A DNA stretch of 64,000 nucleotides from Chimonanthus salicifolius (Eukaryota; Streptophyta; Magnoliopsida; Laurales; Calycanthaceae). Below the pieces are notes generated by a model, which was not told the DNA's origin, did not search any database, and saw only the letters and a list, made by a program, of their open reading frames with translations. Shown one piece after another: positions 36,003-48,544 of the stretch (position 1 is its first letter; each line of letters starts with the position of its first letter). The stretch is from the NCBI GenBank assembly GCA_013350335.1, contig CM023540.1, positions 60,903,195 through 60,967,194 of the forward strand, given 5' to 3'. The translations under genes were made by a program, and so were the position numbers.

Positions 36003-37287
36003 CTGTAACGCCCCAACCTTTTTCACTCGTTTTCTCTTCCGAAAATCAGAGTCTATTTTTTTTATAAACGAAGAGTGATAGAGAGCGGACGTCACAACGC
36101 GAGCTAAGTCCGAACTTCTAAAGTCCGACTCTTAACTGGCCAACCCTATGTGTGCATGGACTTAGTCCAAGAAAGCAGTTCACACATAGCAATATAGACA
36201 TGCGGAGAAAAAATCATAACATGCGGAAACATAATAGAACACAGTTCTATTCCATTCAGATAGCAAAGTACGTCAAGTCATTATCAGAACGCCATTATCC
36301 AATAAAACATCCAACCATAGCAAATTCATCTAAGTTATTACAATCCGAATTCTAGATACTCAAAATACAAGCCCATGAGTATCTTAAACAAAATATAAAC
36401 TATCATCCTCCAAGCTCCTATGCCTGGCCCAGTTACGCGTTCATCGTTTCCCCTCGTTTCCTATATCATCCACTAGGGTAGAAGTAGGGCATTAGAACAA
36501 CGCGCCCAGTTGGTATTCCAATTAAGGTTAACACATGGGTTAGTACCAAAAATCCAGTTATAATAAATATCAAATCCAGTTATAATAAATCATACCATAC
36601 TTATAAAGCATCGTATCCAAAACAGTGTATGATAATAGAGATCCAATCATACCTATAAAAACCACAAACCTTGCATGATAATAAAAGTCACAATCATGCC
36701 GATTCAATGCCATGCCATGCTATCATATGCAATGAGTCCCACCCATCACATGTACATAAAAGTACCCACCACATAGGTCGTTCGGACGCCCCGACTGGAG
36801 TGGGCCCTCTGGTTACATTTCATACATAGTATCCTCTTGATGGAAATCACATCAAGGTACCCCACATAGGTTCTTCGGACGCCCCGACGGAGTGTGGACC
36901 CTCCGGCTACCTTTCATTCCTCCCATGCCATGCATGAAATGCAAATGCCAACATGCTATGTAGAAATACAAATCATAGCATTTAAAACTTACATTTAAAC
37001 CACATGCTATTTTATCATATAAACATAGCATTTAAAATCCCAATTTGAAACATATCCTATGCAACATATATTCATCAAAAATAAGATAAAACTATGCACA
37101 TAAACCCATGGTTTCAAAGAGGTGGAATCCTACCAAAGACCGCTAACGTGTCCTTGCGTCTTTCGTCTGGTAACCGCTCACGATCGTAAACACCCTGTGA
37201 GGTCCCGTTACCTTATATTATAACAATGAATTAAAACCAAGTCCCACTTGATTTACAATAATGTTTAAATCCATAAACATAATCCTC

Positions 37288-38867
37288 ATGGGGTTCGGCC
37301 ATACACCATGACCGAACCCATGGTCTTTCATTTTTTTTACCATATTTACAATAATGCCATTCTTGCCATTTTTATGCATTAATCTGATGATAACCGAATC
37401 AATCATCTAAGATACATGAAACATTAAATTCAGCAAACATTTTCCATGGGGTTCGGCCATACACCATGGCCGAACCCATGGTCCCTTATTTTCATTTAAT
37501 TACAATATTGCCATTCATGGCTAACCTTCTGTTTTAGCAAGAATTTACAAGCTTGCCATTGGTCTAATCATAACCAAAACATTCCTCTTGTTTAGGTTAG
37601 AAACATAGATTCCTAAATATCTAAGTTCACCAAATAATTCCCATGGGGTTCGGCTATACACCATGGCCGAACCCGTGGTCTAGCACTTTCACTCTTATTT
37701 ACCACTTTGCCATTGCATTCAACAACTTAGGCTTAGGTTCCAACACATAGGTCCATTTATTTATTGTAAACCTTCATAAAACTCCCAAATAACGCTTTAA
37801 AATAATTCATAACCGATTCCATCAACTTATGTTTGAGTTTCAAAACATAATTCCATTAATTCTACATAATTACCATATTGCCATCCAAGGCTACAATTCC
37901 ATTATTCTCACCCTTCATCCCTTGGTTTGGTGAACCATTTATTAAAATTACGCAAAGACCCAAACATGGCCCATTAACAAGTTCATGGGATTTGGCCATA
38001 CACCATGGCCGAACCCTTGATGTTTCTTTTCCAACTTTTCTTTTCAGTGGTTCACTAACTTAGGTCACATAAACCATAACCTATACATGCACCCTCCCTT
38101 TAAAATACACATAAACATAAACCCATAAAATTGGTTCATGGGGTTCGGCCAAGCACCATGGCCGAACCCTAGTGATGTCTAAGTTTCCAATTTTCATCAA
38201 TAATCCATAATTAGAAAGTTTTCTAATTTAGTCTCCACCGTCCAAAAACAATCCATTCCTTCCATTCTTGGATCCTTTCCAAATTAATAACCCACTCCAT
38301 AATTAGAAAGTCCTTAAATAGAAACTTTCTAAATTAAATATCCAACTCCATAATTAGAAAGTCCTTAAATAGAAACTTTCTAAATTAAATATCCAACTAC
38401 ATAATGAGAAAGTTTCCAAACCTAGGATCCAACCTTCCATTAAATCAATTAAAATCCAACAACCATACTAAAACAACTCCATAGGGTTCGGACATACACC
38501 ATGGCCGAACCCTATGGTTCACAATCCTCCTTCTACAAATTATTAAACATTGATCTTACATTTAATCCATTAAAATCCAATAAGACCCATTCAATTTATT
38601 CATGATTCTTATCCATTTAATCCTTTCAAAAATCATATAACATTAACATCAACTCTTATTTAAAATTAACCAATGACCTTCCATTGGGTTCGGCCATGGT
38701 TCATCCATGATCATCTCCACGTAAACGTTTTAGGATATGAATAATCTTCCATGGAGTTCAACCTTAAAAAACCCATAAATCAAACCATGTCTTTCCATTA
38801 AATTTAATACCATGATCATCTCCCAATTCACTTCCATGGGGTTCGGCCATACACCATGGCCGAACCC
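37288..38867. repeat. FGP hairpin cluster in T2 5' LTR, 7 copies plus a half copy
   Basis: Copies at about 37288, 37446, 37643, 37985, 38138, 38482 and 38836. At 38683 loop and second arm are lost, whereas the 3' LTR counterpart (31338) is complete: a deletion between short CCAT/GGTTC repeats. Confidence 0.9.
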
Positions 38868-39751
38868 TATGGTTCCTTATCTTAAACGAAAAATATGGAA
38901 TCACATACCGGTTTCACTACTCCTTCGACTTGTTCTTGCTCTTTCAATTTTCTTCTTCTTTGCACACTGATTCTCAGAGAGAATGCCTTCCACGCTGGTG
39001 TTGTATATTGCTATCTACACAAAAAGAAAGCCATGACCTGTCCGTTAGATCTGGAACAGCCCTTGCTGTCTGCAGCCAGTACACACACTAGTTTCCCTTT
39101 CTTCTAATCTCTGTAAGACAGAGATTATGCGGTATGTAAAACAACCCCTCATTGCTGCTTACACGTTTCAAACAGCTCCTCCAATCTGTTGCAGTCTTCC
39201 CTTTATTCTCTTCTCAAAACCACCCTTGCTGCCACGAACACCTTGCTGCCCATGGTGCACTTCTCCACTTGTGTTTGTCCAACGTCTCAGATGCTTCTTT
39301 AGCAACGATGGAGGAGATGATGCTCCTCGTGTTGCTGCCTCACGCTCGCTGCTCTGCTGTTCTCAGATCTGTTTCTCAGATCTGACCGAGAAGACCCCTT
39401 TCTCTACCTTGTGTATTTGCTGCACCTCCCAAATACACAACGTTGGTCTGCAAGCTTCTCTCCATTCGATGCTGTCACAGATCTCTTTCTCAAGCAACAG
39501 CGTGTATTGCTCTATGTATACATCTCTCGTTGACAGCCCTTCTTCTATAGTACTTCCCCTTGGTCCAATATTAGAAGGTGACATGATCCCTTCAAATTAG
39601 TAATTGTCTATTGCCGTGTGCTCCTTGTGTTGCCTATTTGTAAAAGCTTCCCATTAATCCTATCTTAGATTAGAAGGTGCCATAACCCTTTGTCTAGCAA
39701 TGCCGTGTGCCCCTTATAATTTTATGTAAGCCATTTGCCCTTGCTTCTTTT

Positions 39752-39756
39752 TAGAT
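39752..39756. repeat. Target-site duplication of S2 (left, TAGAT)
   Basis: The right copy is TAGAC (44044-44048). The undisturbed site in the T2 3' LTR (near 32424) reads TTTTAGACAT, so the left copy changed C to T. Confidence 0.9.
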
Positions 39757-40404
39757 TGTAACGCCCGTCCCTTTTCACCGAAATCAGAGTCTATTTTTTT
39801 TGAAATAAAAGTGACAAAGGGCGCGAGACGCCATGACGCGAGTTAAGTCCGAGCTTCTAAAGCCCGGTCCTTAACTGGCCAACCCTACGTGTGTGTGGAA
39901 ACTAAGTCCACGAAGAACGGTTCACGCGTAGAAGAAAGCTTGCGGAATATTAAACTAAGTGCGGAAATATAATAGGAGACTATCCTAACAATTTCTAGAT
40001 AGCAGGGAAGATTACATCATTTAAATTAATAAATTACCTCAAGATGATAATGTCCAAAATAAAATCCAAGCCACAGTAAGTAATCTAAATTATTACATTC
40101 CAACGAGTTAAGCTATTCAAATTACATTTCCAAAATAAATTAAATAAACTAAGTAGTCCGCCTTCCTAAACTCCTAAGCTTGGCCTCCGTCTCGTCCTTC
40201 GTGTCCGCCATCTCCTGCGTCATCAGCTAGGGTAGAAGTAGGGCGTTAGACGACGCGCCCAGTAGGATTCCCAGTGGAGCTAACACATGGATTAGTGATA
40301 ACAAACACATAGGTATAATATAATGAAAACCACAAAATGAATGCCATGCCATGGGTGTTTTATGTCATGTATCCCACCCATCATCCATACCATCATGATG
40401 CCAT

Positions 40405-41010
40405 ATCCCCCTTTACGGAAAAACCTCGTCAAGATATAAACAATCACAAATCATCCCCCTTGACGGCAAAACCTCGTCAAGATATAAACAGTCACACATC
40501 ATCCCCCTTGACGGCAAAACCTCGTCAAGATATAAACAGTCACACATCATCCCCCTTGACAGCAAAACCTCGTCAAGATATAAACAATCACACTTCATCC
40601 CCCTTGACGGCAAAACCTCGTCAAGATATAAACAATCACAAATCATCCCCCTTGACGGCAAAACCTTGTCAAGATATAAACAGTCACACATCATCCCCCT
40701 TGACGGCAAAGCATCGTCAAGATATAAACAATCACACTTCATCCCCCTTGACGGCAAAACCTCGTCAAGATATAAACAATCACAAATCATCCCCCGTAAC
40801 GGGAAAACCTCGTCAAGATATAAACAATCACAAATCATCCCCCTTGACAGCAAAACCTCATCATTGTATAAACAATCACAAATCATCCCCCTTGACGGCA
40901 AAGTCTCGTCAAGGTATAAAGAATCACAAATCATCCCCCTTGATGGCAAAACCTCGTCAAGATATAAACAATCACAAATTATCCCCCTTGACGACAAAAC
41001 CTCTTCAAGG
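40405..41010. repeat. 48-bp tandem hairpin array, 13 units
   Basis: The unit reads CCCCCTTGACGGCAAAACC then TCGTCAAGATATAAACA and TCACAAATCAT. TTGACG pairs with CGTCAA across a 9-nt loop. Because 48 is a multiple of three and the unit lacks stops, long ORFs appear on both strands; they are not genes. Units differ by point changes. Confidence 0.95.
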
Positions 41011-41480
41011 TGTCCCCATGTTTGCTTCTAGGTCGCCCCGACAGAGCATGGACTCTGGTTTCTTTATTTTCATCCTTCCCATGCCATATCCCTCCCATGT
41101 CATGCATGAAATGTAGATGTCATATGCCATGTAATATATATGATAGCACAAACCATGGCATTTAAAATCCCATCAATAAAAACATATAATTTGATTAAAA
41201 TAGATCATGCAAAGCATCAATATACACATCATAGCCTTAAAACCCATCTTAAAACAATCATATGCTTACCAAAATAAATCAAAGAAAAACCCATACATAA
41301 CATATAATCCATGGCTTACAAAAAGGTAGGAATCCTACCAAATACCGACTAACGTCCTTTTTCGTTCCGTCCGATAAATCCGGTCTCCGATCGTGCACCG
41401 TTTGCGATGTCTGGTGCCTTATTACATATCAATAATCAGCCCATATTTTTCACCATTTGAGTCCATTAATCATACCTTAG

Positions 41481-42394
41481 CGGGGTTCAGCCATACACCA
41501 TGGCCGAATCTCACTAACAGGTTTGTGGGTCCCATTTAATCCATTAAATCTTTTAATCCCATGAGTCTAAAAATCAGCCACCGTAGGCTTTATTAATCAC
41601 ACATAAGGTTATTACTTAGAGTCCCTAAATCCATGATCATCTCCCATGGGGTTCGGCCATACACCATAGCCGAACCCATGGTTCTTGAATTTGGCCATTA
41701 TTTACAATTTTACCACTACTCCTTCCATGGATAAATCATTCACTTTTCCATGTACATTATGGTCCATAATTAATCCATAACTTAGACCCATTAATGATCC
41801 ATAACTTAGGTCCGTTAATGACCCCTCAACCATGTCATAAGATCTTTAAAATCAGCCATTTAATTAGCCTAATCCTTATTAATTTAAACACATACCAAAG
41901 TCCCACTTAACCCATTAAATGGCTTGCAAAATGAGTCATGGGTTCGGCCATACACCATGGCTGAACCCATGATGTCTTTTCTCCATTTTTCCTTGGATCC
42001 ATTACAACACTTTGGATCCACTAATAGTCTTTCCTTGAAGGTTCACACCATGCATTTAAAACACCAATCTTTGATCATCAATTTGGTATATTTTGGTCCA
42101 TTAAAACTACCAACACATCCCCCATTATTTTTCCATCTTTTACACGCATCATCATTACACATACATCACCATAGGGTTCATGGGTCACCTTCCTCTACCA
42201 CCTTTGAGGCCATTGAAAATCATTAATACCTTCCATGATTTTCTTCATTAAGATCCCTTTAAAATTTACAAACATTTGACCCTTTTAAACCTCCAAATCA
42301 TTAACACATTACTCCGTATTTTCCATCCTTTTAAACCCATTTAATACCACCATTACATCACCATAGGGTTCGGCCATACACCATGGCCGAACCC
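41481..42394. repeat. FGP hairpin cluster in S2, 4 copies
   Basis: Copies at about 41481 (diverged), 41646, 41940 and 42363. The stretch 42400-43480 that follows is A+T-rich LTR sequence without supported genes. Confidence 0.85.
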
Positions 42395-44043
42395 ATGGTT
42401 TATGGTTCATTCCCATCTATGCCTTTCAAAGCCATAAAAATTATTTACATCTCCCATGAAAATCTTTTCAAAAATCACTACATTTAATCATTTTGAACCT
42501 CAATATCCTTAACCATTCTTCCATGGTTTTAAATCTTTAAACCCCATTAAAATTCTAACACTATCACCATAACATCTTCATGAATCTCCTCATTTAAAAT
42601 TCTTATAAAAATTACTACATTTAGTCATTAACACCTTAAAATCATAAATCACCCTTCCATGGTTTTGATCTTAAAAACCCCATTCAAATTTACTTAGTTA
42701 CTCACCATGATCCCTTCCAAAAATTCCATACATCAATTGCTTAAATAATTTAAATACATAATGTCCTTAATCCATTTATTTTTTCTTAACCTAATTTACC
42801 CATTTAGGGTTTGCCCATTCTTCCTCCTTTCATTGGATGGATTTGAGATCCAAGGCCCATGATAATTTGGCCACCAACCAATCCAAAGAAAATGGATTCC
42901 ATAATTACCTCTTAACCCTTAAAATGTAAAATTCTTGTTTAAGAATTACTTACAATCCGACGACTCCTCCGACTTTTCCTTCTCCTCTCGGATTCCTTGG
43001 CCTTCTCTTCTCTTCTCTTCTTCTCCTTGATTGGTCGGCTGAGATGTGCTTGACCCAATGAAAAACTCCAATGCTTGGGTCGGCTAAGATGGAGTAGATT
43101 TGAGAGAGAGACAGGGAGAGGATGATGAGAAAGAATGCCCTAACTCTTGGTCTTGAAGTGGTGGCTTATGTTTACACCTTTTTCCTCTCTTTTCTTCTCT
43201 TCTACTTCTAAGTTTTTCTTCTTCTTTCTCTTGTTGGTGTGGGACGGCAATGAGAGAACAAGAGAGGGAGAGAGTGAAAGAGTTAGATGGAAAAAGATGG
43301 ATAAATGAGATAAGATTCATCTCATTTGGTTGCTTACTTTATACTCCACCATTAAGTCTCCCACCAACCAAGCATGGGATATTTTTTATGCTTTATGGTG
43401 GTGGTTGGGATAAACCACAACCTAAGCCAACGTTTTTGGTCTTTGGAGATGAGGAGGTGTGATCTCCCACCTTTGACCATTTGACCACCTTTTGAATAGT
43501 TTAATTATTTAATTAATTAGATAATTAACTTGGGTTAATTAATTCCCACTTAGCCTAATTCTCTACATGTATCCACCCATGGTTGACTAATTCAACCATG
43601 GTGGCCGGCCCCACCAATCCTTGGTCCACACGCCACCTCATTTGGTGAGGTGGAGGTGGGTCCCATTCGGCCATGTCACCTTGGTCAATTCATCACCAAC
43701 TTAGGTGATTTAATTTTAATTAAATCCATTCCAACTAGTTGGATCACCATTGGCCAATGGCCCAATTACATTTTCCTCTTACCCATTTAACTTAGAGTTT
43801 ACATCATCTTGAGCCATTGGGTCCCAAATGGGTATTGGACCCAATTTGACCATCCTTGGCCCAATTGACCATCATTGACCCTTTAAATGAATTTAAATCC
43901 AATCCATAGTTCATTGGGCCATACTTGGGCCTTTGTCCATATTTTAATCCATTCACCATTTATTCCATCAAATTTCCAATTTCCACCATTAAAAATAAAT
44001 AATAGCCACATATTTATTGATTTAAAAATTTTGGGCCATTACA

Positions 44044-44048
44044 TAGAC
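44044..44048. repeat. Target-site duplication TAGAC (right) of S2
   Basis: Pairs with TAGAT at 39752-39756. Confidence 0.9.
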
Positions 44049-44405
44049 ATAGTCCTTATTGATTATAATCGGCTAAAGCAATATCCCGTACATATCTTCC
44101 ATACGCATGCGATCTTCCAATTCCTAAAATCTTTCATGTCAAACTCACATACACGGCCATGATCATTAATCCAACTTCCCTCTATGCGCATACCCTTTTA
44201 TCCATATCCCTTATTTATAATTATGTTTCATTACCATTTAAATTCAACCCCATTTAAATTTATTTGAAACCATTTATCAAAATCGTTGGGTCTTAATTGG
44301 GCAAAGACCCAACACATTACCCATCCAAGGTTCATATTTAATAATTGACAAATTAAATGGGTAAATTCCGTAAATATTTATAACTTGAAAATCCGGGGTG
44401 TTACA

Positions 44406-44410
44406 CTTAT
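44406..44410. repeat. Target-site duplication CTTAT (right) of T2
   Basis: Exact copy of 28655-28659. Confidence 0.95.
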
Positions 44411-44689
44411 CCTCATGGATTGAGCACATCCCATGGATATGGATATGTCACACACGGCCATTGTAATTAATCCAAATCCCTTTGTGTGCATAATAATTAA
44501 TTATAGACATAATACACTAATAATTTATTTAAGCCCCATTTAATTTTATTGAAACCAATTCCACAATCCGTTGGGTCTTAATTGGGCCATGACCCAACAC
44601 TTTACCCATCTAAGATCCATATCTAAAATTCACAAATTAAATGGGTTATTTTCATATATATTAATACCTTGAAAATCCGGGGTGTTACA

Positions 44690-45561
44690 CAGACACCCCG
44701 ATGGAGTGTGGCCCCTCCGGTTACATATCCTTCACCCCATGCCTTGCATGAGATGCTAATGAAACGCATGCTAGTTATCTTACAAACATAGCATTAAAAC
44801 TCACATTTGGAACATATCTTTTACAACATAAATTCATAAAAATAAGATAAAAACATCGTACATAAACCCATGGTTTCAAAGAGGTGGAATCCTACCAAAG
44901 ACCACTAACATGTCCTTGTGCTTTCGTCCGGTAACTGCTCACGATCGTACACACCTTGTGAGGTCCCGTTACCTTATAATATATCAATCAATTAAAACCA
45001 TGTCCCATTTGATTTATAATAATGTCTAAGTCCATAAACCCAACTTGTGGGGCTCGGCCATACACCATGGCCGAACCTCACTTACTAGGTTTTAGTCCCT
45101 CCTTTGGTTTATTAATCAATAACCCCTAAGTTAATCATTTAATCACTTAGTCCAAGATCATATCACTTCTCATTCATTTAATCTAACATACATAAACCCT
45201 AAGTCCATCCAAAAACATTCCTCATGGAGTTCGGCCATACACCATGGCCGAGCCCATGGTCCATTATTTCCACTTAATTACATCCTTGCCATTATTCTAT
45301 CCATGGCTATTTACCTTGCTTATTTTCATAAGGCTTATGTTCCAAAAATGATCCATACATAGTTCTTTAATCCAAACACATGATCCATCAAATAGTTCAT
45401 GGGGTTCAGCCATACACCATGGCCGAACCCTATGTCCATCATTTTCACCTATTTACCTTTTGCTATTTCCTTCATCACCTTATGTTTAGGTTCAACACAT
45501 AGGTCCATAATTCATAAAATAAAACCCTAATCCCTTCATCCCTTGGTTTGGTGAACCATTC

Positions 45562-45600
<39 letters not shown>

Positions 45601-46862
45601 TTAGATCCATAATTGACCCATAAAATTGGTTCATGGGGTTCGCCCATACACCATGGCCGAACCCTATGATGTCTAACTTTCCAATTTTCTCCTTAACATG
45701 GTTTAGATTCTTAGGTCCATATTCAAAGTCCCTCCACGGAGGTTTTAACCATACATTTAGGTTCATCTTTTACATCTTCAAACTCAATTAAATTTAACAA
45801 CACCATCCATAAAACATAACCAATGTTCCTACATCATGGCCGAACCCTATGGTTCATCAACTTCTCTTAAACCATTTAAACCCATATAAATTTCTTGTTA
45901 CTTTTCCATTAAAATGCCATATGCTTCCCTTAATTTTTCTTCCATGGGGTTCGGCCATACACCATGGCCGAACCCTATGGTTCATTTCTTTAAACAAAAT
46001 TATCAAAATACTTACCGGTTCCGCGACACCTCCGGTTATCCTTCGCTCTGAATTGTTCTTCCGATCCTTTTCTTCCTTAGCCTCTTTCTACTTGATCTTT
46101 CACACAGCTGGTTGCCCTCTCCTTCTTTGAACACTGCCGAGAACACCTTTTTGCCAGAGCTCCCAACGTCAAGACCTCCCTTGTTTTGGGTATGCTGTGA
46201 GCCCTTGGTCTTATGCGCCTCTCTTTTGTAAAATCTCCACTTGGTCCTATATTTAGAAGATGCCAAGATCCCTTCAATTTAGCAATTGCCCAGTGCCGTT
46301 TTTAACCAAGGAAAGGACCCCTTTTTAAAGATACTCCAACGCATCATGCGTATATCTCATATGCAGCCAAGCAACCTTCTTTATTTAGCAATCCCCTAGT
46401 TTCACTCTTAACTAAGGAAAGGACCCCTTTTAAAGGATCTTAAGCGCATCCTCATGGATATGCATATCTCCTATACACGGTCATGCATAGTATCCCATTC
46501 CTAAAATCTTTGCATCTTCCCTCTATGCGTATGCCACTTAATCTAGATCCCTTATTTATAGATATATTGCATTACCATTTTAATTCAGCCCCATTTAATT
46601 AGGTTTGAGCTCAATTGGTGGTCAACCAAGTTAACCACGACCCATTGGGTCCCAATTGGGCACTTTGACCCCAAATAACAACATTGACCCAATTAAATGT
46701 ACCTTACCCATTTATTTTAAATTGAACCTTAAACAATACTCGTTGGATCCTAATTGGGCCATTGACCCAACACCTTACCCATTTAAGGTTCATATCCGTT
46801 AATTCACAATTAAAATGGTAAATTCCGTAAATATTGATAAGATGGTATTCCGAAGTGTTACA
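44690..46862 (-). mobile_element. T1 5' LTR, outer portion right of S1
   Basis: Begins with the S1 right TSD CAGAC and continues the box interrupted at 25375 (ACCCCGATGGAGTGTGGCCC). It ends TTCCGAAGTGTTACA, followed by TSD GTACA. It holds five FGP hairpins (45049, 45226, 45400, 45632, 45944) and a half copy at 45838. Confidence 0.9.
45566..45594. repeat. (TA)n microsatellite
   Basis: About 14 TA units in the T1 5' LTR, at the position where LTR D joins the 3' LTR copy (19170). Confidence 0.95.
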
Positions 46863-46867
46863 GTACA
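46863..46867. repeat. Target-site duplication GTACA (right) of T1
   Basis: Exact copy of 17547-17551; also present at 47523-47527 through the tandem duplication. Confidence 0.95.
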
Positions 46868-47242
46868 ATAGGACCTTTTGACCAACAGTAAGCACTTTCT
46901 GGAGAATGTGTTTGTCATGAAAGATTTTCATTCGGTCTTTGTATTTTCTAGCCGTATTATAAGTTTCATTTCTGATTTCTTCCAACTAAGCTAATTGAAG
47001 CTTTCTGAATTGTCCAACTGAATGTAGAGCAAGATTGAAACACTTGATGGCCCAATAGGCTTTGTGTTCTATTTCGACTGGAAGATGACAGGCCTTTCCA
47101 TACACTAACCAATATGGCGACATTCCTATGGGTGTCTTGAACGAAGTTCGATAAGCCCATAGTGCATCGGTGAGTCTGGAAGACCAGTCCTTCCGAGATG
47201 GATTGACTGTCTACTCAAGGATATGTTTGATTTCTTTACTTG
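46868..47242 (-). pseudogene. pol: Athila integrase segment, duplicated copy
   Basis: A second copy of the integrase part at 47528-47902, with the [19 protein letters not shown] block, created by the tandem duplication. It has no start or end of its own. Confidence 0.85.
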
Positions 47243-47527
47243 ATTCAGCCCCATTTAATTAGGTTTGAACTCAATTGGTGGTCAACCAAGTTAACCACTA
47301 CCCATTGGGTCCCAATTGGGCACTTTGACCCCAAATAGCAACATTGACCCAATTAAATGTACCTTACCCATTTATTTTAAATTGAACCTTAAACCATACT
47401 CATTGGATCCTAATTGGGCCATTGACCCAACACCCTACCCATCTAAGGTTCATATCCGTTAATTCACAATTAAAATGGTAAATTCCGTAAATATTGATAA
47501 GATGGAATTCCGAAATGTTACAGTACA

Positions 47528-48544
47528 ATAGGACCTTTTGACCAACAGTAAGCACTTTCTGGAGAATGTGTTTGTCATGAAAGATTTTCATTCGGTCTTT
47601 GTACTTTCTAGCCGAACTATAAGTTTCATTTCTGATTTCTTCCAACTCAGCTAATTGAAGCTTTCTGAGTTGTCCAACTGAATGTAGAGCAAGATTGAAA
47701 CACTTGATGGCCCAATAGGCTTTGTGTTCTATTTCGACTGGAAGATGACAGGCCTTTCCATACACTAAGCAATATGGTGACATACTTATGGGTGTCTTGA
47801 CCGAAGTTCGATAAGCCCATAGTGCATCGGTGAGTCTGGAAGGCCAGTCCTTCCGAGATGGATTGAATGTCTTCTCAAGGATATGTTTGATTTCTTTATT
47901 TGATATTTCCACTTGTCCACTTGTTTGAGGATAATAGGGGTAACTACTTTGTGAATCTTCCCATATGATTTCATCAATTTTTTGAATGGGCGATTACAAA
48001 AATGCTTACCACCATCATTGATGATAGTTCGTGGAATTCCAAATCAAGAAAATATATTTTCTTTCAAGAAACGAGTGACAATCTTGTGATCATTGATTTT
48101 GCATGCCACTGTTTCTACCCACTTTGATACGTAGTCAACTCCTACGAGGATATATAAATTCCCAAAAGATTTAGGAAGAGGTCCCATGAAATGGAAAAGT
48201 TCGACAATTAAGATTGGGTTTAAAGGCATCATGTTCCGGCGGGATATACTTCCTAATTTTTGACATCTATCGCATGAAACACAGAAGGTATGGGTATCAC
48301 GAAACATGGAGGGCCAATAAAATTCAAACTGCAAAATTTTTGCAGTTGTCTTTTTAGCACTGAAATGACCTCCACATGCTTGATCATGATAGAAACATAT
48401 GACACTTTGTTGTTCTTCTTTAGCAACACAACTACGAATAATTTGGTTCGTACAATGCTTTAACAGATATGGATCATCCCAAATGAAATTTTTGACTGGT
48501 GCCAGAAATTTAACTCTATCTTGTTTAGTCCAATGAGGAGGCAT
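47528..48544 (-). pseudogene. pol: Athila integrase, main part
   Basis: Minus strand: zinc-binding region with [14 protein letters not shown] and [11 protein letters not shown] (HHCC), then core [10 protein letters not shown] with the first catalytic Asp. The second catalytic position reads INDGGKHF, where Asp is expected (Asp to Asn), after a stop codon near 48046. The third region includes [18 protein letters not shown] and [11 protein letters not shown], followed by [19 protein letters not shown] and [12 protein letters not shown], where T1 inserted. It is inactive by stop, frameshift and the changed Asp. Confidence 0.9.

Larger units (their letters stand above)
39757..44043 (-). mobile_element. 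S2: solo LTR of a 48-bp-array family
   Basis: TGTAACGCCCGTCC to TTGGGCCATTACA, 4287 bp, inside the T2 5' LTR; the T2 LTR text resumes exactly after it. Its minus-strand start, TGTAATGGCCCAAAATTTTT, matches the start of S3 (TGTAATAGCCCGAAATTTTT), so S2 and S3 are one family in opposite orientation. No internal region is present. Confidence 0.95.
28660..44405 (-). mobile_element. T2: chromodomain Ty3/gypsy element with reduced interior
   Basis: Two LTRs (28660-32774; 36004-44405 including the S2 insertion), each about 4.11 kb net, with perfect TSDs CTTAT. The interior is only 3.2 kb: PBS, leader with a strong hairpin, a triple-zinc-knuckle ORF, 1.5 kb of unrecognised sequence, pieces of integrase, a chromodomain tail and PPT. 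gag, protease, RT and most RNase H are missing, so it was probably mobilised in trans. The chromodomain and the GGGACGAAAATTTT box before the PPT support a Tekay/Del-like assignment. Confidence 0.9.
36004..44405 (-). mobile_element. T2 5' LTR, interrupted by S2
   Basis: TGTAACGCCCCAACC at 36004 to CCGGGGTGTTACA at 44405. Net length without S2 and its TSD is about 4.11 kb, equal to the 3' LTR. A 23-nt segment near 36210 (repeat ACATGCGGA) distinguishes it from the 3' LTR. Confidence 0.95.
25376..44689 (-). mobile_element. S1: solo Tekay-like LTR, interrupted by T2
   Basis: Starts TGTAACGCCCCGCCC at 25376 and ends CCGGGGTGTTACA at 44689; its own sequence is 25376-28659 plus 44411-44689, about 3.56 kb. 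It lies inside the T1 5' LTR, a related family, at the TTCGGAC box. No internal sequence of its own remains, hence a solo LTR formed by LTR-LTR recombination. Confidence 0.9.
17552..46862 (-). mobile_element. T1: Tekay/Del-like Ty3/gypsy element, heavily nested
   Basis: One insertion into the Athila integrase, proved by the TSD GTACA and by integrase sequence resuming on each side. On the minus strand: 5' LTR (46862-44690 then 25375-24850), leader, gag, protease, part of RT (to 22388), then LTR D (22387-19171) instead of the rest of pol, then a partial 3' LTR (19170-17552). The 5' LTR is interrupted by S1/T2/S2. The PBS and the 3' end of the 5' LTR are deleted at 24849/24850. It belongs to the same broad group as T2 and T3, judged from gag, protease and LTR blocks. 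Confidence 0.9.
46583..47902. repeat. 660-bp tandem duplication across LTR/integrase junction
   Basis: Units 46583-47242 and 47243-47902, both running from ATTCAGCCCCATTTAATT through the LTR end GTTACA and GTACAATAGG into Athila integrase. The unit includes the T1 insertion boundary, so it formed after T1 inserted. Scattered differences show it is not recent. Confidence 0.9.

Noticed and set aside
39127..39600. 157-codon ORF in T2 5' LTR
   Set aside because: The equivalent region of the 3' LTR (31943-32194) keeps only a shorter frame; low-complexity Cys/Ser/Leu composition; no family recognised.
40405..41010. CRISPR-like regular array
   Set aside because: Units are repeats without unique spacers, in a plant LTR; no cas genes. 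It is a minisatellite with hairpins.
40337..41116. Long ORFs of 16-residue repeats (about 259 codons plus, 194 codons minus)
   Set aside because: They cross the 48-bp array, whose unit is divisible by three and stop-free in several frames on both strands; they lie inside a solo LTR with no gene context.
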